64,000 nt of DNA from Fragilaria crotonensis (taxonomy: Eukaryota; Bacillariophyta; Fragilariophyceae; Fragilariales; Fragilariaceae), in contig JAKSYS010000881.1 of the NCBI GenBank assembly GCA_022925895.1, positions 310,001-374,000 on the forward strand, in the 5' to 3' direction. A program made the position numbers and the translations under genes. This document shows positions 9,535-19,531 of the stretch, piece by piece (within the stretch, counting starts at the first letter, position 1; every line of letters starts with the position of its first letter). The notes under the pieces were generated by a model. That model was given only the letters and a program-made list of their open reading frames with translations. It was not told where the DNA came from and searched no databases.

Positions 9535-10211
9535 ATGGTACTGCTTGCACTGTACTATTTTATCGCAGCTTTAAATTCGCATCGAGAACAGATCTCCTCT
9601 GCCATTGGACAAGAAGTTCTCAAAATTGAAGTTCTCAGTTCTCACTTCTCACACACTCATCGCCACAACATTTCGTTGGCATTTGTCTTCGGTAAACGTA
9701 GTTGTGCTTTGAGAAAGAAAGCGCCGTTGCCATCGATTCGTTACTATGGTTGCACGGGGTCACACTCTTGTGAGAATTCTGGTTCTCCTCCCCTGTTCTT
9801 TCTGATGCATTCATTCTATCAGGGCCAGAGCGAGGTGCAACAAGAATTGGCTACTCCAAAAATGACGACCCAGATAACAACGACGATGCCACGATGCTCG
9901 ATGAATTAGCCTGGCGAGCGGCGAAGATTCGACTTGAAGATGCCCACACCCGGAGCTTTCTCAAACGGAAGCCGATGAAACTGCGCTATCGAGATGCGCG
10001 TCGCTGGGTTCAAGCCAATCTGGGAGCAGAAACGAAAGATGAGTTCAAAGACATGGTTGCGAACGGCAATCTCCGAACGCCTTACATTCCGAAGAACCCG
10101 AGCACTTACTACAGAGAAACCGGTGATTGGATCTCATGGGATCATTTTCTAAAAGGTTACTGTGGGGAGGAAGAAACTGGAATCCAACCACGAACAGGGA
10201 AGTTTGACTGA
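9535..10211 (+). CDS. Protein with C-terminal integrase-repeat-like domain
   Basis: Modelled as two exons, 9535-9769 and 9823-10211, with a 53-base intron (GTGAGA, strong pyrimidine tract, ATCAG) giving 207 residues. The C-terminal 60 residues (RYRDARRWVQANLG...TPYIPKNP...GDWISWDHFLKG) strongly resemble the INT_rpt repeat unit seen in phage-type integrases and in many algal proteins: YIP, NP, then WxSWxxFL. Only one copy is present here and there is no recombinase catalytic domain, so this is not an integrase. The N-terminal exon is less certain: an ATG near 9745 with a weaker donor would give a shorter protein. Function unknown. The gene converges with the TPR-methyltransferase gene, 71 bases away. 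Confidence 0.55.
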
Positions 10212-10282
10212 GCGCGGACAACATAACATTAGAGACTTCGACATTACTGTACAGTTTACTTGAATGACACTGATATTCCTTT

Positions 10283-11840
10283 CTATAGTTCTTGATGGGT
10301 CGTTCTCTTCTGCATGATGAAAATGTGGCCATTGACTCCTTTGCCATTTTCATAGCGAAAATTTTCCAAGGGCTCGTAGTGAAATAGGTGCAGGTCATGC
10401 TCCTTGCCGATGTCTTCTACGTAGTGACGATTGTGTGCGAAACGGCCTGAGGCTGTCAATTGCCATCTCCAGTCGGGCTTGGACTCAGCCAGGACTTGCA
10501 GCGAATCCCTATCAACATTTTCCAACGTGAAAGCTGCGAATGCTCCCTCCTCAAGCCCTTCCTGCATGGATTGAAACAACACACCCATATCTCCAAAGTA
10601 AATGTAGGAATCGGCGGCAATAATCAACGAGATTGGTTTCTTCTCCACGAAAACTTGCGTCACATCTCCCACTATCGTCTCGTTATACAGGTTCGGTCGA
10701 AGCTTTCGCGCTTCTTCCAAAATAACTTCTGACAAGTCGACACCAATCAAGTATTGGCTTACATTGCGGAATTGTTCTCCAACCAAGCCAGTTCCGCATC
10801 CGGCATCAACCACTACAGCAAAAGAGTCGAGGCGAGGCTTCGAAGAAAAGGCTCTATCTACTGCATGTCGGAGACGCTCATATCCATTGTAGTGCAATTC
10901 CTCCACCAGCGAATGCTCGAAGCTGAGAATGGCACAATGTCAGATACGTTACGACCAGTGATGAGAAAGGGGGAATCAAGACAGTCACTTACTTCTTGGC
11001 GTAATCATCAAACAATGATTTAACATACTTGTTTGAGGCTCGTTTCATGGTAGCATCAGTCGTGAGGGTCGCCAGCATGTGCTTCGCTGATTCGTGATCC
11101 GGCTGAAACTGCAACGCCAGTGAAAGAGCATGGCTTGCCAGCTCTTTGCAGTCAACCTCTTTCTCCGGTTCGTCTGTCATGGCACATTTTCGGGCAGGAT
11201 TCTCCATGAGAATGTAACCTATTCGATATTGAAGTTCAGCCAATATGTATTCGGGATGTGCAGGTGCGTCGGTTGGCTCTTGTTCCGACTGTGTCAAAAT
11301 TTCATAAGCCTTGTTGTAGGCGGCCAGTGCGTCATCTGACAAACGTAAGTTTTCCTTCAAAACGGCCCCCAAATTGGCCAATGAACTCCAATGGAGCGGA
11401 TCAAGCGTATGAGCATACGCATATGAACTTGCTGCTCGTTTATTATCATCTAGTTCTTGATACACCATACCAAGAAAAAAGGAAGCCTGTGCCGCGATGC
11501 CATTGGCATCGGAAGTTTCTACACTGTCTTTGAGATCCCCGATGCCTTGGGTGTGCAACTCAAGTGCCTTGCGGTAAGCTTCACTCGCATCTTCATTTTG
11601 GCCAAGAGACGATAAAGATGTCCCCAGGTTTGTGTAAAGGGAAAGTACGGTGATGAGAGACTGAGGCGAGTCTTGTGGAACCAACAAATCAATTCCTTCT
11701 TTATAATGCTCAATGGCGTCTTGGATCTTGTCGCTTGCGAGGGCGTTGTCACCGAGAGACAAAAAGTCTTCAGGTCGTTTCGCCAGCGTCGACGCGGTAA
11801 GTAATATAAATATGAGAATCTTCGTGATGAACGGCGCCAT
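10283..11840 (-). CDS. Signal-peptide TPR protein fused to SAM methyltransferase
   Basis: Two exons, 10993-11840 and 10283-10922, joined by a 70-base GTAAGT...CTCAG intron in phase, give 495 residues. The start at 11840 (AACAAATGG context) yields a signal sequence (FITKILIFILLTASTLAKR). Residues about 27-250 are TPR units (LYTNLGTSLSSLGQNEDASE, AASSYAYAHTLDPLHWSSLA). The linker SLFDDYAKNFEHSLVEEL is the typical bridge of bacterial TPR-methyltransferases, and the C-terminus has SAM motif I VVVDAGCGTGLVGE followed by IGVDLSE. The substrate is unknown; the fusion and the secretory or plastid route are the noteworthy points. The splice is well supported because the bridge motif is formed exactly across it. 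Confidence 0.8.
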
Positions 11841-12831
11841 TTGTTGGTTTATCATTGAGACGAGGAAGCAACCGTCTGATCTCATGAATCTCTGTCGTCC
11901 ATTGACTTTCAAGGACAAAAATATGATAGGGTAGAGGGTACAGTAGAGTGCACTTGCACCGAGCACCGTGGTACCGGTACTAGTACCTCGTGCTCATTTT
12001 CATACGAAAAACATCATCACCAGTACAACTGGTAGTACCAGTACCGTTGCCCAACCCCCCAACCCCAAGCACCTATTATGTCGATACTGATGTACGGAAT
12101 ATGAAATGTGCCTACTCCGCGCTCCGAAGTAACTCCAACGATCGGAGGAAAACATCGGCAAACAGCATGCCCCAAAGGGGCTTGACTGAAGTGCAATGTA
12201 AGGCAACAGGATGTGCGTGTGGAATGTGAATTTTGATTGTTCAAATTGAATTCACTTCGAGAAGAGAGTAGCTACGAAGATCGAACGCAACACATCGGCA
12301 GAGAAAGATACCAATTGACCCGATTCGTTGCTTCACCGCGAGGTCTTCGGATGTCTCAGAATTGAATTGAAGTTCAATCCTAGAAATATCCGAACGACTT
12401 AAAAGGACACGCACAAAAATATTACGGAGATCGAATGCAATCGAATCACAGCCGCTGTACCGTAAGGATTCGATCCTTGTTGCATAGCCGAATAAATTTT
12501 TTCCTTGTGATTGATTGCAACGCTCGGGGTGAACCGCGACACCGCGACTCATCAACAGTGAAATGCAAGGGACGTTTGCTATTAGTCAAATTATATTCGT
12601 CCAAAGAAGATCATCCCCCCTATTCTGTAGCGTGACATTTCCACACAATTCTGGTAAAACTCGGCGCTTGGAGAGGCCAAGTTCAGTTTGAATCCTCGCC
12701 AACATCTTGAAGAACGGAAATCGATCGAATCGATATGCGTTCGTAAGGAAGGCCGCAGCATAACTGACAGAGGGGTACATTCCAAATGAACGTCCTAACC
12801 GACATATCAATGTAGGTGATGGGTGCATGGT
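11841..12831. other. Spacer with GTAC cluster and weak gene remnants
   Basis: 11930-12050 holds a GTAC/GGTACC cluster just upstream of the TPR-methyltransferase gene. On the minus strand 12241-12555 and 12586-12828 (80 residues, ATG at 12828) give repeat-like, Leu/Ile-rich peptides (SDISRIELQF, CVAFDLRSYSLLEV) that could be remains of a leucine-rich-repeat gene. I do not call them as genes. Confidence 0.35.
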
Positions 12832-13191
12832 TCAATGAACATGCCTCAAGAACTCCTTGCGCGCCTCGAATTCTCGAATCGTTTCTTGAAGCAACGTTTC
12901 ATCAGTGACTCCTGCGAGGTCCCGCCATCGGTTCCATTGACGTCGGAGCTTCCCAGCGGCTTCAAGTACTCCAGGAGAATCCTTGAGGGATTCTTCCAAT
13001 GATACGGAATCGGAAAGGAGAGGAACCAAAACAAAAAGTGCCAGGGAATAAATGAGGACAAAGATTGCCAAGCAAGATAATGAGTAGAGACCGAATCCGA
13101 TGTAACTAGACAAGTCCTGATGCATCCCCTTGACAAGGATTCGCCGCCGTCTAGCGCGTGGCTTCGATCGGTCAGGATCCAATATCATCAT
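12832..13191 (-). CDS. Small one-pass membrane protein, unknown function
   Basis: A 119-residue ATG-started frame with a coherent layout. The N-terminus is very basic (KPRARRRRILVKG), followed by one long hydrophobic span at about 29-59 (IGFGLYSLSCLAIFVLIYSL...LFVLVPLL). A soluble C-terminal part looks helical and charged (LEAAGKLRRQWNRWRDLAG, ETIREFEARKEFL). I recognise no family. The basic N-terminus suggests a cytosolic N-tail. It is divergent from the glutaredoxin gene across a 382-base spacer rich in GTAC motifs, consistent with a real gene having its own promoter. Confidence 0.6.
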   Translation of the reverse strand: MMILDPDRSKPRARRRRILVKGMHQDLSSYIGFGLYSLSCLAIFVLIYSLALFVLVPLLSDSVSLEESLKDSPGVLEAAGKLRRQWNRWRDLAGVTDETLLQETIREFEARKEFLRHVH

Positions 13192-13573
13192 GCGTCAGAT
13201 ACAAGACTTCTGCAGGAGAAAGAGAAGGAGATGCTGGGAAACGCTTCGATCTGAGAGCAATTCAAAACAATGACCGTGCACCGTGCACTCCCTCCACAGC
13301 CTCATTCAGTGCAACACCAGTATTTGTATTCGAACTATGCATACGTGTCAATCGCCTATCATATCATACGAGTCAACCCTGATGCGAGGCATATGTACAT
13401 GTACCCAGTACTCGTACCTAGTATTATACTGGACTAAATCGGTTGTACTGTACGTTCCTTTTCTGCGCACTGGCCGCGCAGCACCACCCTGGAGCAGCGA
13501 GCTACAGACCTCGCACTCTTGTTACCCCGCATGTGGAGCCACCACACAAGTGAGCAACAACACCATTATCACC
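13192..13573. promoter_or_regulatory. Divergent promoter region of membrane protein and glutaredoxin
   Basis: The spacer contains a motif cluster at 13390-13455 (ATGTACATGTACCCAGTACT, CGTACCTAGTATTATACTGG). The layout implies it serves both flanking genes. No other feature is seen. Confidence 0.4.
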
Positions 13574-14048
13574 ATGTTCTCGCGCGTCAACTTGGCGCTC
13601 CTTGGCTGGACGTTCTGTCTCTGCCTATCGACTACCACAAGCAAGAGTGGCACCTTCCTTTGCTTTCTTTTCCAGCGATTCGCACGATGACTTTGCCCCG
13701 AAACGCAAGGCCAAGATCGACACGCAAGACGAAGCCTTGGCCATGATTGCGGATCATATTCGTGAAAACCCGGTTATGCTGTACATGAAAGGCAGTCCAT
13801 CCGCACCCATGTGTGGATTCTCCGCTCGGGTGATTCAGACACTCCAAGAACAAGAGGTAGACTTTGCATCGGTTGATGTGTTGAGCTATCCTGAAATCAG
13901 GGAGGGAGTCAAGAAATTCAGTGAATGGCCGACAATTCCACAGCTCTACGTTAAGGGTGAATTCATTGGAGGGTGTGATATTGTTACCAGCATGCATGAA
14001 AGTGGTGAGCTATCGGATTTACTCAAGGACTTCAAAAAGAGTTCGTAG
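13574..14048 (+). CDS. GRX5: Monothiol glutaredoxin (CGFS type)
   Basis: The protein carries the monothiol glutaredoxin signature: KGSPSAPMCGFSARV with the CGFS active site, WPTIPQLYVKGEF with the cis-Pro, and GGCDI for glutathione binding. Such proteins bind a 2Fe-2S cluster with glutathione and hand it on in iron-sulfur assembly, in mitochondria, plastids or cytosol. The 5' end is uncertain. The domain frame has no ATG of its own upstream. One solution is an ATG at 13574, a 64-base intron 13612-13675 ending in a strong pyrimidine tract plus TTCCAG, and exon 2 at 13676-14048 (136 residues). Read without that intron, the frame upstream of the domain looks like a mitochondrial presequence (Arg/Ser rich, ending FFSSD). 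The core domain is secure. Confidence 0.85.
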
Positions 14049-14396
14049 GTATGCAAAGTTCGGTGCGAATGCAGAGCCTCGATTCTGGCGTCGCCAAGGT
14101 TCGTTCAGTCGTTCAAATTGAATAGATTACGCATCGTTCTTTGATAGTAGGTGGATATGCAACTCTGAAGGGTTTAAACTATTATCAGAGCACTATTTTA
14201 AGCCTTTCTAATATCCATTCCATTGTTCTAAAGAGAGAGACTCATCGGTGCACTGATGCCAGACCTAACATAGCGGTTTGTAACTTGCTTAAAAATGTTG
14301 TTATCATTCCAATAATGAAAAGTGGATGTATGCACTACACAACCATGTCAATGAGTGAGGCGCAAATTCAAACACGAGTGGTGCAATCCGTAGTCC
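14049..14396. other. Convergent 3' spacer
   Basis: The spacer lies between the ends of the glutaredoxin and bZIP-PAS genes. AT-rich words are present but nothing recognisable. Confidence 0.4.
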
Positions 14397-16851
14397 CTAA
14401 GCCTTTCTCATTAGTATGAGCGATCCTGCAACGGCCTTTTCGGGGTCATCGTCGTTTTCCTCTAGCATTGGCTTCATCTTTTTGGATTCCCTCTCCTGAG
14501 ATTCACCTGGTGAGGCTTGAGATGCAAAAGTAGTGATGCTGCTGAGGAGTTGTAGCAATGGACGCTTCTTGACTGGACCCCTAAGTGACCCTTGCTCTTC
14601 GCTATAACTTTCATTGCCCCCTTCGGCGTCGTCAGTGTTACGCATTGCACGGAATCTAAATTCTTCTCCAACCTTCTCGTCTCCATCTCGAATCGGACGA
14701 AGACAAAGGAGAAGTTCCTTTACATCATCTTTGCTGACATCATCAACATCATCGCAAGAACCAAGGTTTGATGACCTGGAATCCTTGGCTTGATTGGGCG
14801 ACACGACTGTCAACGCACTAGGTGAAAAGTCGTCAGAAGTTTCATCCTTCAGGGAACGAGTTCGAATCGAAGACGTAACTTCACACCAAATGGTTGTCAG
14901 GTCATCGCGAATAAGGCATATATTACAGGCGGGAGCAAGTGGCTTCGGGCGCAGTCCTGAGAATGAAAGATTGGTGAGCAACTTCACGAGAGATTCACCT
15001 AGGACAGATACAATCGAACTTACCATGTCCACTAGACAGCTCTTCGCCTTCAGACGACTCGGTATCTTCTCTCGATTCCCGATAGCCAGATTCGTCTGAC
15101 GAGCTGCCATTACTATTCTTGGGATCAGCAGTCCTCTTCTTTTCATCTTCGCCTTCCATCAACAAGTCAGATGAGCTGGTCGAAGAATTGACTTCGAGGT
15201 TCTCCAAACTCTTCTGCAATATCGCAGGCCGGTGCTGGAGCGACGATAGCCTAGCTCCGGCATTGTTTGCTGTGACAGCATCTCCAGTAACATCATCCTT
15301 GTGACAAGACTCTGTTTTAATTGCCTTACTTTTCTCGTTATGCCTCCTGACGTTACGATCAAGGTTTTCGTTTGCTTTCAAAGATTCTTGTTTTCTGAGG
15401 ATGACGACAACGAGTCGTCGCTGCTCGACTGCTTGTTAACCTTTCGTTTTCCTTGGGCGAGCGGTTTCGCTCCGAGGCTCTCTGACTGCGGCGCTACGCT
15501 GCCGATACTGGCAGACTGTGCCCCTTGATATCATTGTTGCTCGTAGAAGGTAAGAGTTTTCCGTTCCCGATTGCTGATTTTCCACCTTGACGATCGACAA
15601 TGGAGGAAGCGATTGGTCTGAAACAACTGCGGCACCATTGGACGAACCCGATACCGATTCGAAGGGTGCTTGCCCAGCAGGGGGCGCAGCAGCCGCATGC
15701 GCGCTATCAGAGGCTGCGCGTTCTGCAGCAACTAATTCATTCACCAGTTCACTCAGCGCCTTGCGCGATGACGGTGTTAACAAATCCGATAGATTTGCTC
15801 CAACGAGGTCCCTAACTTTGTGTCGGAGAACACGTTCAACCTGCAGGCGAAGTAGTGTTAGAACAATAGAATCAGCATCGAATCATGTGATTGCCAGTGA
15901 TACTCACTTGAGCACTGCAGAAGGTGATTTCACCATCAATGGTTATTGCAATAACCAAATCCGGTAGCAAAGCCAAAATCATTGCCTGCCTCTTCAATCG
16001 AGCGTTGGTCCGAGTCATTTCTTCCACCAAAGCCTTCTTCCTCGCTCTAGAAGTGCATGCAGATTTGCGATTTGCCACGCGTTTGGCAGTTCGCTTCTCC
16101 TCTTTTCGCCGCGCCTCCGCGAGAAGCATGGCCACTGGCTGAGGGATGGCTTGGTTGGTGTCTCGAAGCATCTGCACATGAGCCTCTAGACGAACACCAG
16201 AAGAACAGGAAGTGTGAGTATACCAACGCAGGAACTCGCTACCTCTGATTGTTCGAATTGCCCGGTGAAACAAGACCACTTACCAAGCTGTTTCAACTTC
16301 CAATTCTGTAAGTGTGAGAGCATAGCGTTCGGAGTACTAGCAGGAGGGTTGGCTGGCACCGCAACCTGAGCTGTCGGCACAGGGGCTCCATGCTGTGCAT
16401 AGACATTTGAAGTCTGAACCGGCATTCCCAAGAGTGCAGCAAGGTTCGCTGGGAGTGGAAGCGTCATCTGAGGTGGAGGCGTTGCAGATGGTGGAGGCGG
16501 ATGATATACAAGTTGATGCTGCTGTCCCGAGGAAGTTGCTGGAGGATGCATAGATTGCGCTTGAGACATCGCATGATGTTGTTGCTGCGCCATTTGTTGT
16601 GCAGCTGCTGCAGCTACAGTAGCGACCATGGCGGCAGCGTGAGGATTCATGAGAAGTTGTGAACAAGCAGCGTCCATTTGTGCTGCTGGGGGCATCGCAG
16701 CAAGCAGATGCTGGTGATGTGCTTGGGCCGCAGGATAGGTCATCGAATGCAATGGCTGGACATGTTGGGCAGGTTGATGTTGTGACGTCGACGGGTGCTG
16801 AGCCGAGACAGCTGAACCTGCAGGGCCACTCAATGCCTTATCGCTGCTCAT
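14397..16851 (-). CDS. bZIP-PAS transcription factor
   Basis: Five exons: 16284-16851, 15908-16185, 15509-15840, 15024-15394 and 14397-14956, with introns of 98, 67, 114 and 67 bases, all in phase (702 residues). Exon 1 is a Gln/His/Ala/Pro-rich activation-type region. Residues about 214-241 are a bZIP basic region with the N-x7-R signature (NRKSACTSR), and a short zipper (242-263) runs straight into a PAS-type domain (LPDLVIAITIDGEITFCSAQVERVL). A second conserved block (NICLIRDDLTTIWCEVTSSI...ELLLCLRPIRDG) fits the rest of a PAS sensor. Basic and acidic low-complexity tracts follow. A nuclear DNA-binding regulator is expected, possibly ligand- or redox-sensing through PAS. The third intron (donor GTATCG) is the least certain: an alternative Ser-rich frame lies inside it. 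Confidence 0.82.
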
Positions 16852-17304
16852 TTACTGGGTCCGGAGATTTTGAGCGGTGGACAAAGTCTCAATTGCTTTC
16901 GAGTTGATTGAGTCCCTTCCTTCGCCGTATCCCCTTGCAATATGCCACTATCTATGCTGGAGATGGAGGAAAGACTATTTGACAGAGCTTGCGCGTCTTG
17001 TCGTGGTCTACTTTGCTTTCAACTTTCGTTCAGGTGGTCTGAAATACGATGTTAAGTTTGTGATGTACGACTGTTCGATGAGTAATCCGGCAGATTTTGA
17101 CAACCTGTATCACCAGACGGCAAAGCAGGAGGTTTTTCCACCGTTCTCATTGGTGATGACTCGTCGAGCAGCAGATGGAAATGAGAACCCTAAGTGCGTT
17201 TCCAATGAAAAAAAATTCAGAATGCGATAATGAAATCCGTGAAAGTCTGATGTGTGACGATGAGGTGCAGTGAAGACGAAGGACGCGAACGAATCGCCGA
17301 ACAG
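16852..17304. other. Upstream region of bZIP-PAS gene
   Basis: The region between the bZIP-PAS start and the LTR element holds the presumed promoter. A plus-strand frame at 16877-17230 is open for 117 codons but shows no family features. Confidence 0.4.
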
Positions 17305-17309
17305 CTAAG
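17305..17309. repeat. Target-site duplication CTAAG, left copy
   Basis: CTAAG directly precedes the element and is repeated right after its other end at 25363-25367. Five bases is the usual size for Ty1/copia integration. Confidence 0.8.
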
Positions 17310-17899
17310 AGTCGAAGTACACGGCGTGATCAAGGCTGCGTACTAGTTCGTAGAAATCCGGGTTCGGTCAAACGTAGAGTTTTAATTCTAGAGTTGTTTA
17401 ACTTATGAGCTTATTTTTAGGTTTCACTTTGAAGGAACCAATTCAATCCAGGTCCGATTGAATCTTGCAGATCTACTTTCGCGAAGTTAGAGGGTTGTGG
17501 GAGTGAACATTCAAAGCCTTCATCCCACTGATAAGGCAGGGCATTGAAATGTCAGCTCCAACTCCGCCGTCACGAGCGAATTGACAGTCGCAACAACTGT
17601 TGCAACATGGCCAGACTTAGCCAACATGATGAGGGACACATGTTGGAAATTAGTTGGCACATGAAGGGAAATTGCAGTTGAATTGCACTGGGTTAATGTG
17701 GACAAATTGGTGTTGTAGAAAAGGAGGTTATGAGGGCGGAAAGCAGTCCGGGACAACTGTAGTTTTGTACTGGCGATTCGCCGTATACAGTTGGCGTGAG
17801 AATCTTTGTATCCAAAGCCGGATGGGACTCAGCTGGCGGGGACGAAATTTCAACGTCAATAACGGCACAATAACAGCTGTCAGCTGCTGTACCTTGACT
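17310..17899 (-). repeat. Left LTR (3' LTR of the element)
   Basis: A 590-base terminal repeat nearly identical to 24776-25362. It begins AGTC and ends GACT, a perfect 4-base terminal inverted repeat, instead of the common TG...CA ends. Confidence 0.92.
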
Positions 17900-17911
17900 C
17901 TCCCTCTCATT
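17900..17911 (-). other. Polypurine tract of the LTR element
   Basis: On the minus strand AATGAGAGGGAG lies directly before the 3' LTR, the expected position of the plus-strand primer. Confidence 0.65.
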
Positions 17912-18042
17912 CAATGAAACAAGAAATAGATTAGTGATGGTGTGGTGAAAATGTAGGACATGAACAATAAACATATGGGCTTGCAGGATAAGAGGAACAC
18001 TCTTAAATCCACCCAACACAAGTGCGGCGGTGCCGCGTGTCA

Positions 18043-19531
18043 CTAACCTTGAGCAAGCTTTCGAATGCGTTCGAAAACTTCTCGATTGAGGCCCTTGGTA
18101 AGGTAGTCGGCCAACTGGTCAGTGGTTGCAATCTTGAGCACTTCGACATCTCCGTTGCGGACGTGGTGCCAGAAGAAGTGCCACTTGACCAGGAAGTACT
18201 TGGTGCGATTAGTAATGCGTTGCTTGGTAGCAAGAAGCAGAGCACCATTGTTGTCTTCGAAGACTCGGCAGCGAATGGTAGACTTGAAGTCAGGTGGCAG
18301 AGTCAATTCCTTGCAGATTTCTCCAAGAAGATCACGAAGTGGCAACAGAGTCCTCATGCTTGCACTGAGAGCAGAGTACTCAGATTCCAATGTAGACAGG
18401 GAGATCTCTGTTTGCAGTTGAGACTTCCAGAGAATTGGACAACCTCCAAGGGTGATGATGTAGCCGGTGCGGGACTTGGCGCTGGTGTCAGAATGATCAG
18501 GGTCACGACCATGGAGGCCAGCAAAGTCAGCATCAACATAACAATCAAGAGAGAGGTCTCCAGTGGAGTCACAATAGTTCCTTTGTCAGCAGTGCGGTGC
18601 AAGTAGCGGACAATTGTTTTGATTGCCATGGCATGGCTCTTCTTGGGAGAATGATTGAACCTGGCAACTTGACTTACTGCAAATGTGATGTCTGGCCTTG
18701 TGTTTGTTGACAAGTACAAGAGCATTCCAACAATAGAGCGGTAGTTCCAGAACTCATCCATGGGTTCTCCATCAGGTCAATCCCAAGGCATGCTTGCATA
18801 GCAGGAGTGTGGTTGGGGTTGCAGTCTTGAAGTCCTGTTGCCTTTATGATCTTCTGAATCAAACCCTTTTGTGTTAGAGTGACAGTGTTGGAGACTTCAT
18901 CCTTGACAAACTTGATTCCAAGAAAATCAGTGAATGTGCCTTCACGAGTGAACTCCAAACCCAAATCAGTAAGATCCTGGAACAGTTTGTCAAGATCCTT
19001 TTTGTTGGAGTAGGCAATCCCAAGATCATCAACATAGAGTACAATCATGATGGTCTTGTTGTACAAGAGGCATGAGTCTGTGGCACTCTGCTTCAAACCT
19101 TGGAGGAGGAGTGCTTCACGAATGTGTTGATACCAAAGGCGGGGAGCAACCGAGAGGCCGTAGAGGCTCTTAACAAGTCGTAGGCAGGTTCTTTGGTCAC
19201 TTGGCTGATCAGACTTGAAGCCCCTTGGCATGTGGATCCAGACTGGGTCAGTTAGGTTGGCTTGGACAAAGGCACTGCTGAAGTCAATGGAGCAAGTTTG
19301 CCATCCCAATGTTAGGGACAAGACAAGGAACAATCGAACTGAACTCCAAGCAACAACTGGGGCATAGGTTTCAGGTTCTCCTTCTTCAAGGTCGCCTCGA
19401 ACACAGTAGCGCTTTGTACTTGGTGACTTCTCCATCTGGGGATCGCTTGCGCCGAAATACCCAAGTCCCTGGGAGAATCTTGGTCTTGGCTTCAAGGATA
19501 CTGACTTCCTTCCAAGTCCCATTCTTCTCAA
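18043..19531 (-). mobile_element. Reverse transcriptase and RNase H zone of the copia element
   Basis: Shows the copia reverse transcriptase landmarks: the start of the domain with CSIDFSSAFVQANL, the catalytic YVDDLGIAYS block, and towards the 3' LTR the copia RNase H region (PDITFAVSQVARF, then EYSALSASM and NRTKYFLVKWHFF). Fossil coding region, not intact. Confidence 0.85.

Noticed and set aside
16877-17230. 117-residue plus-strand frame next to bZIP-PAS
   Set aside because: Lies in the presumed promoter, composition random, no motif.
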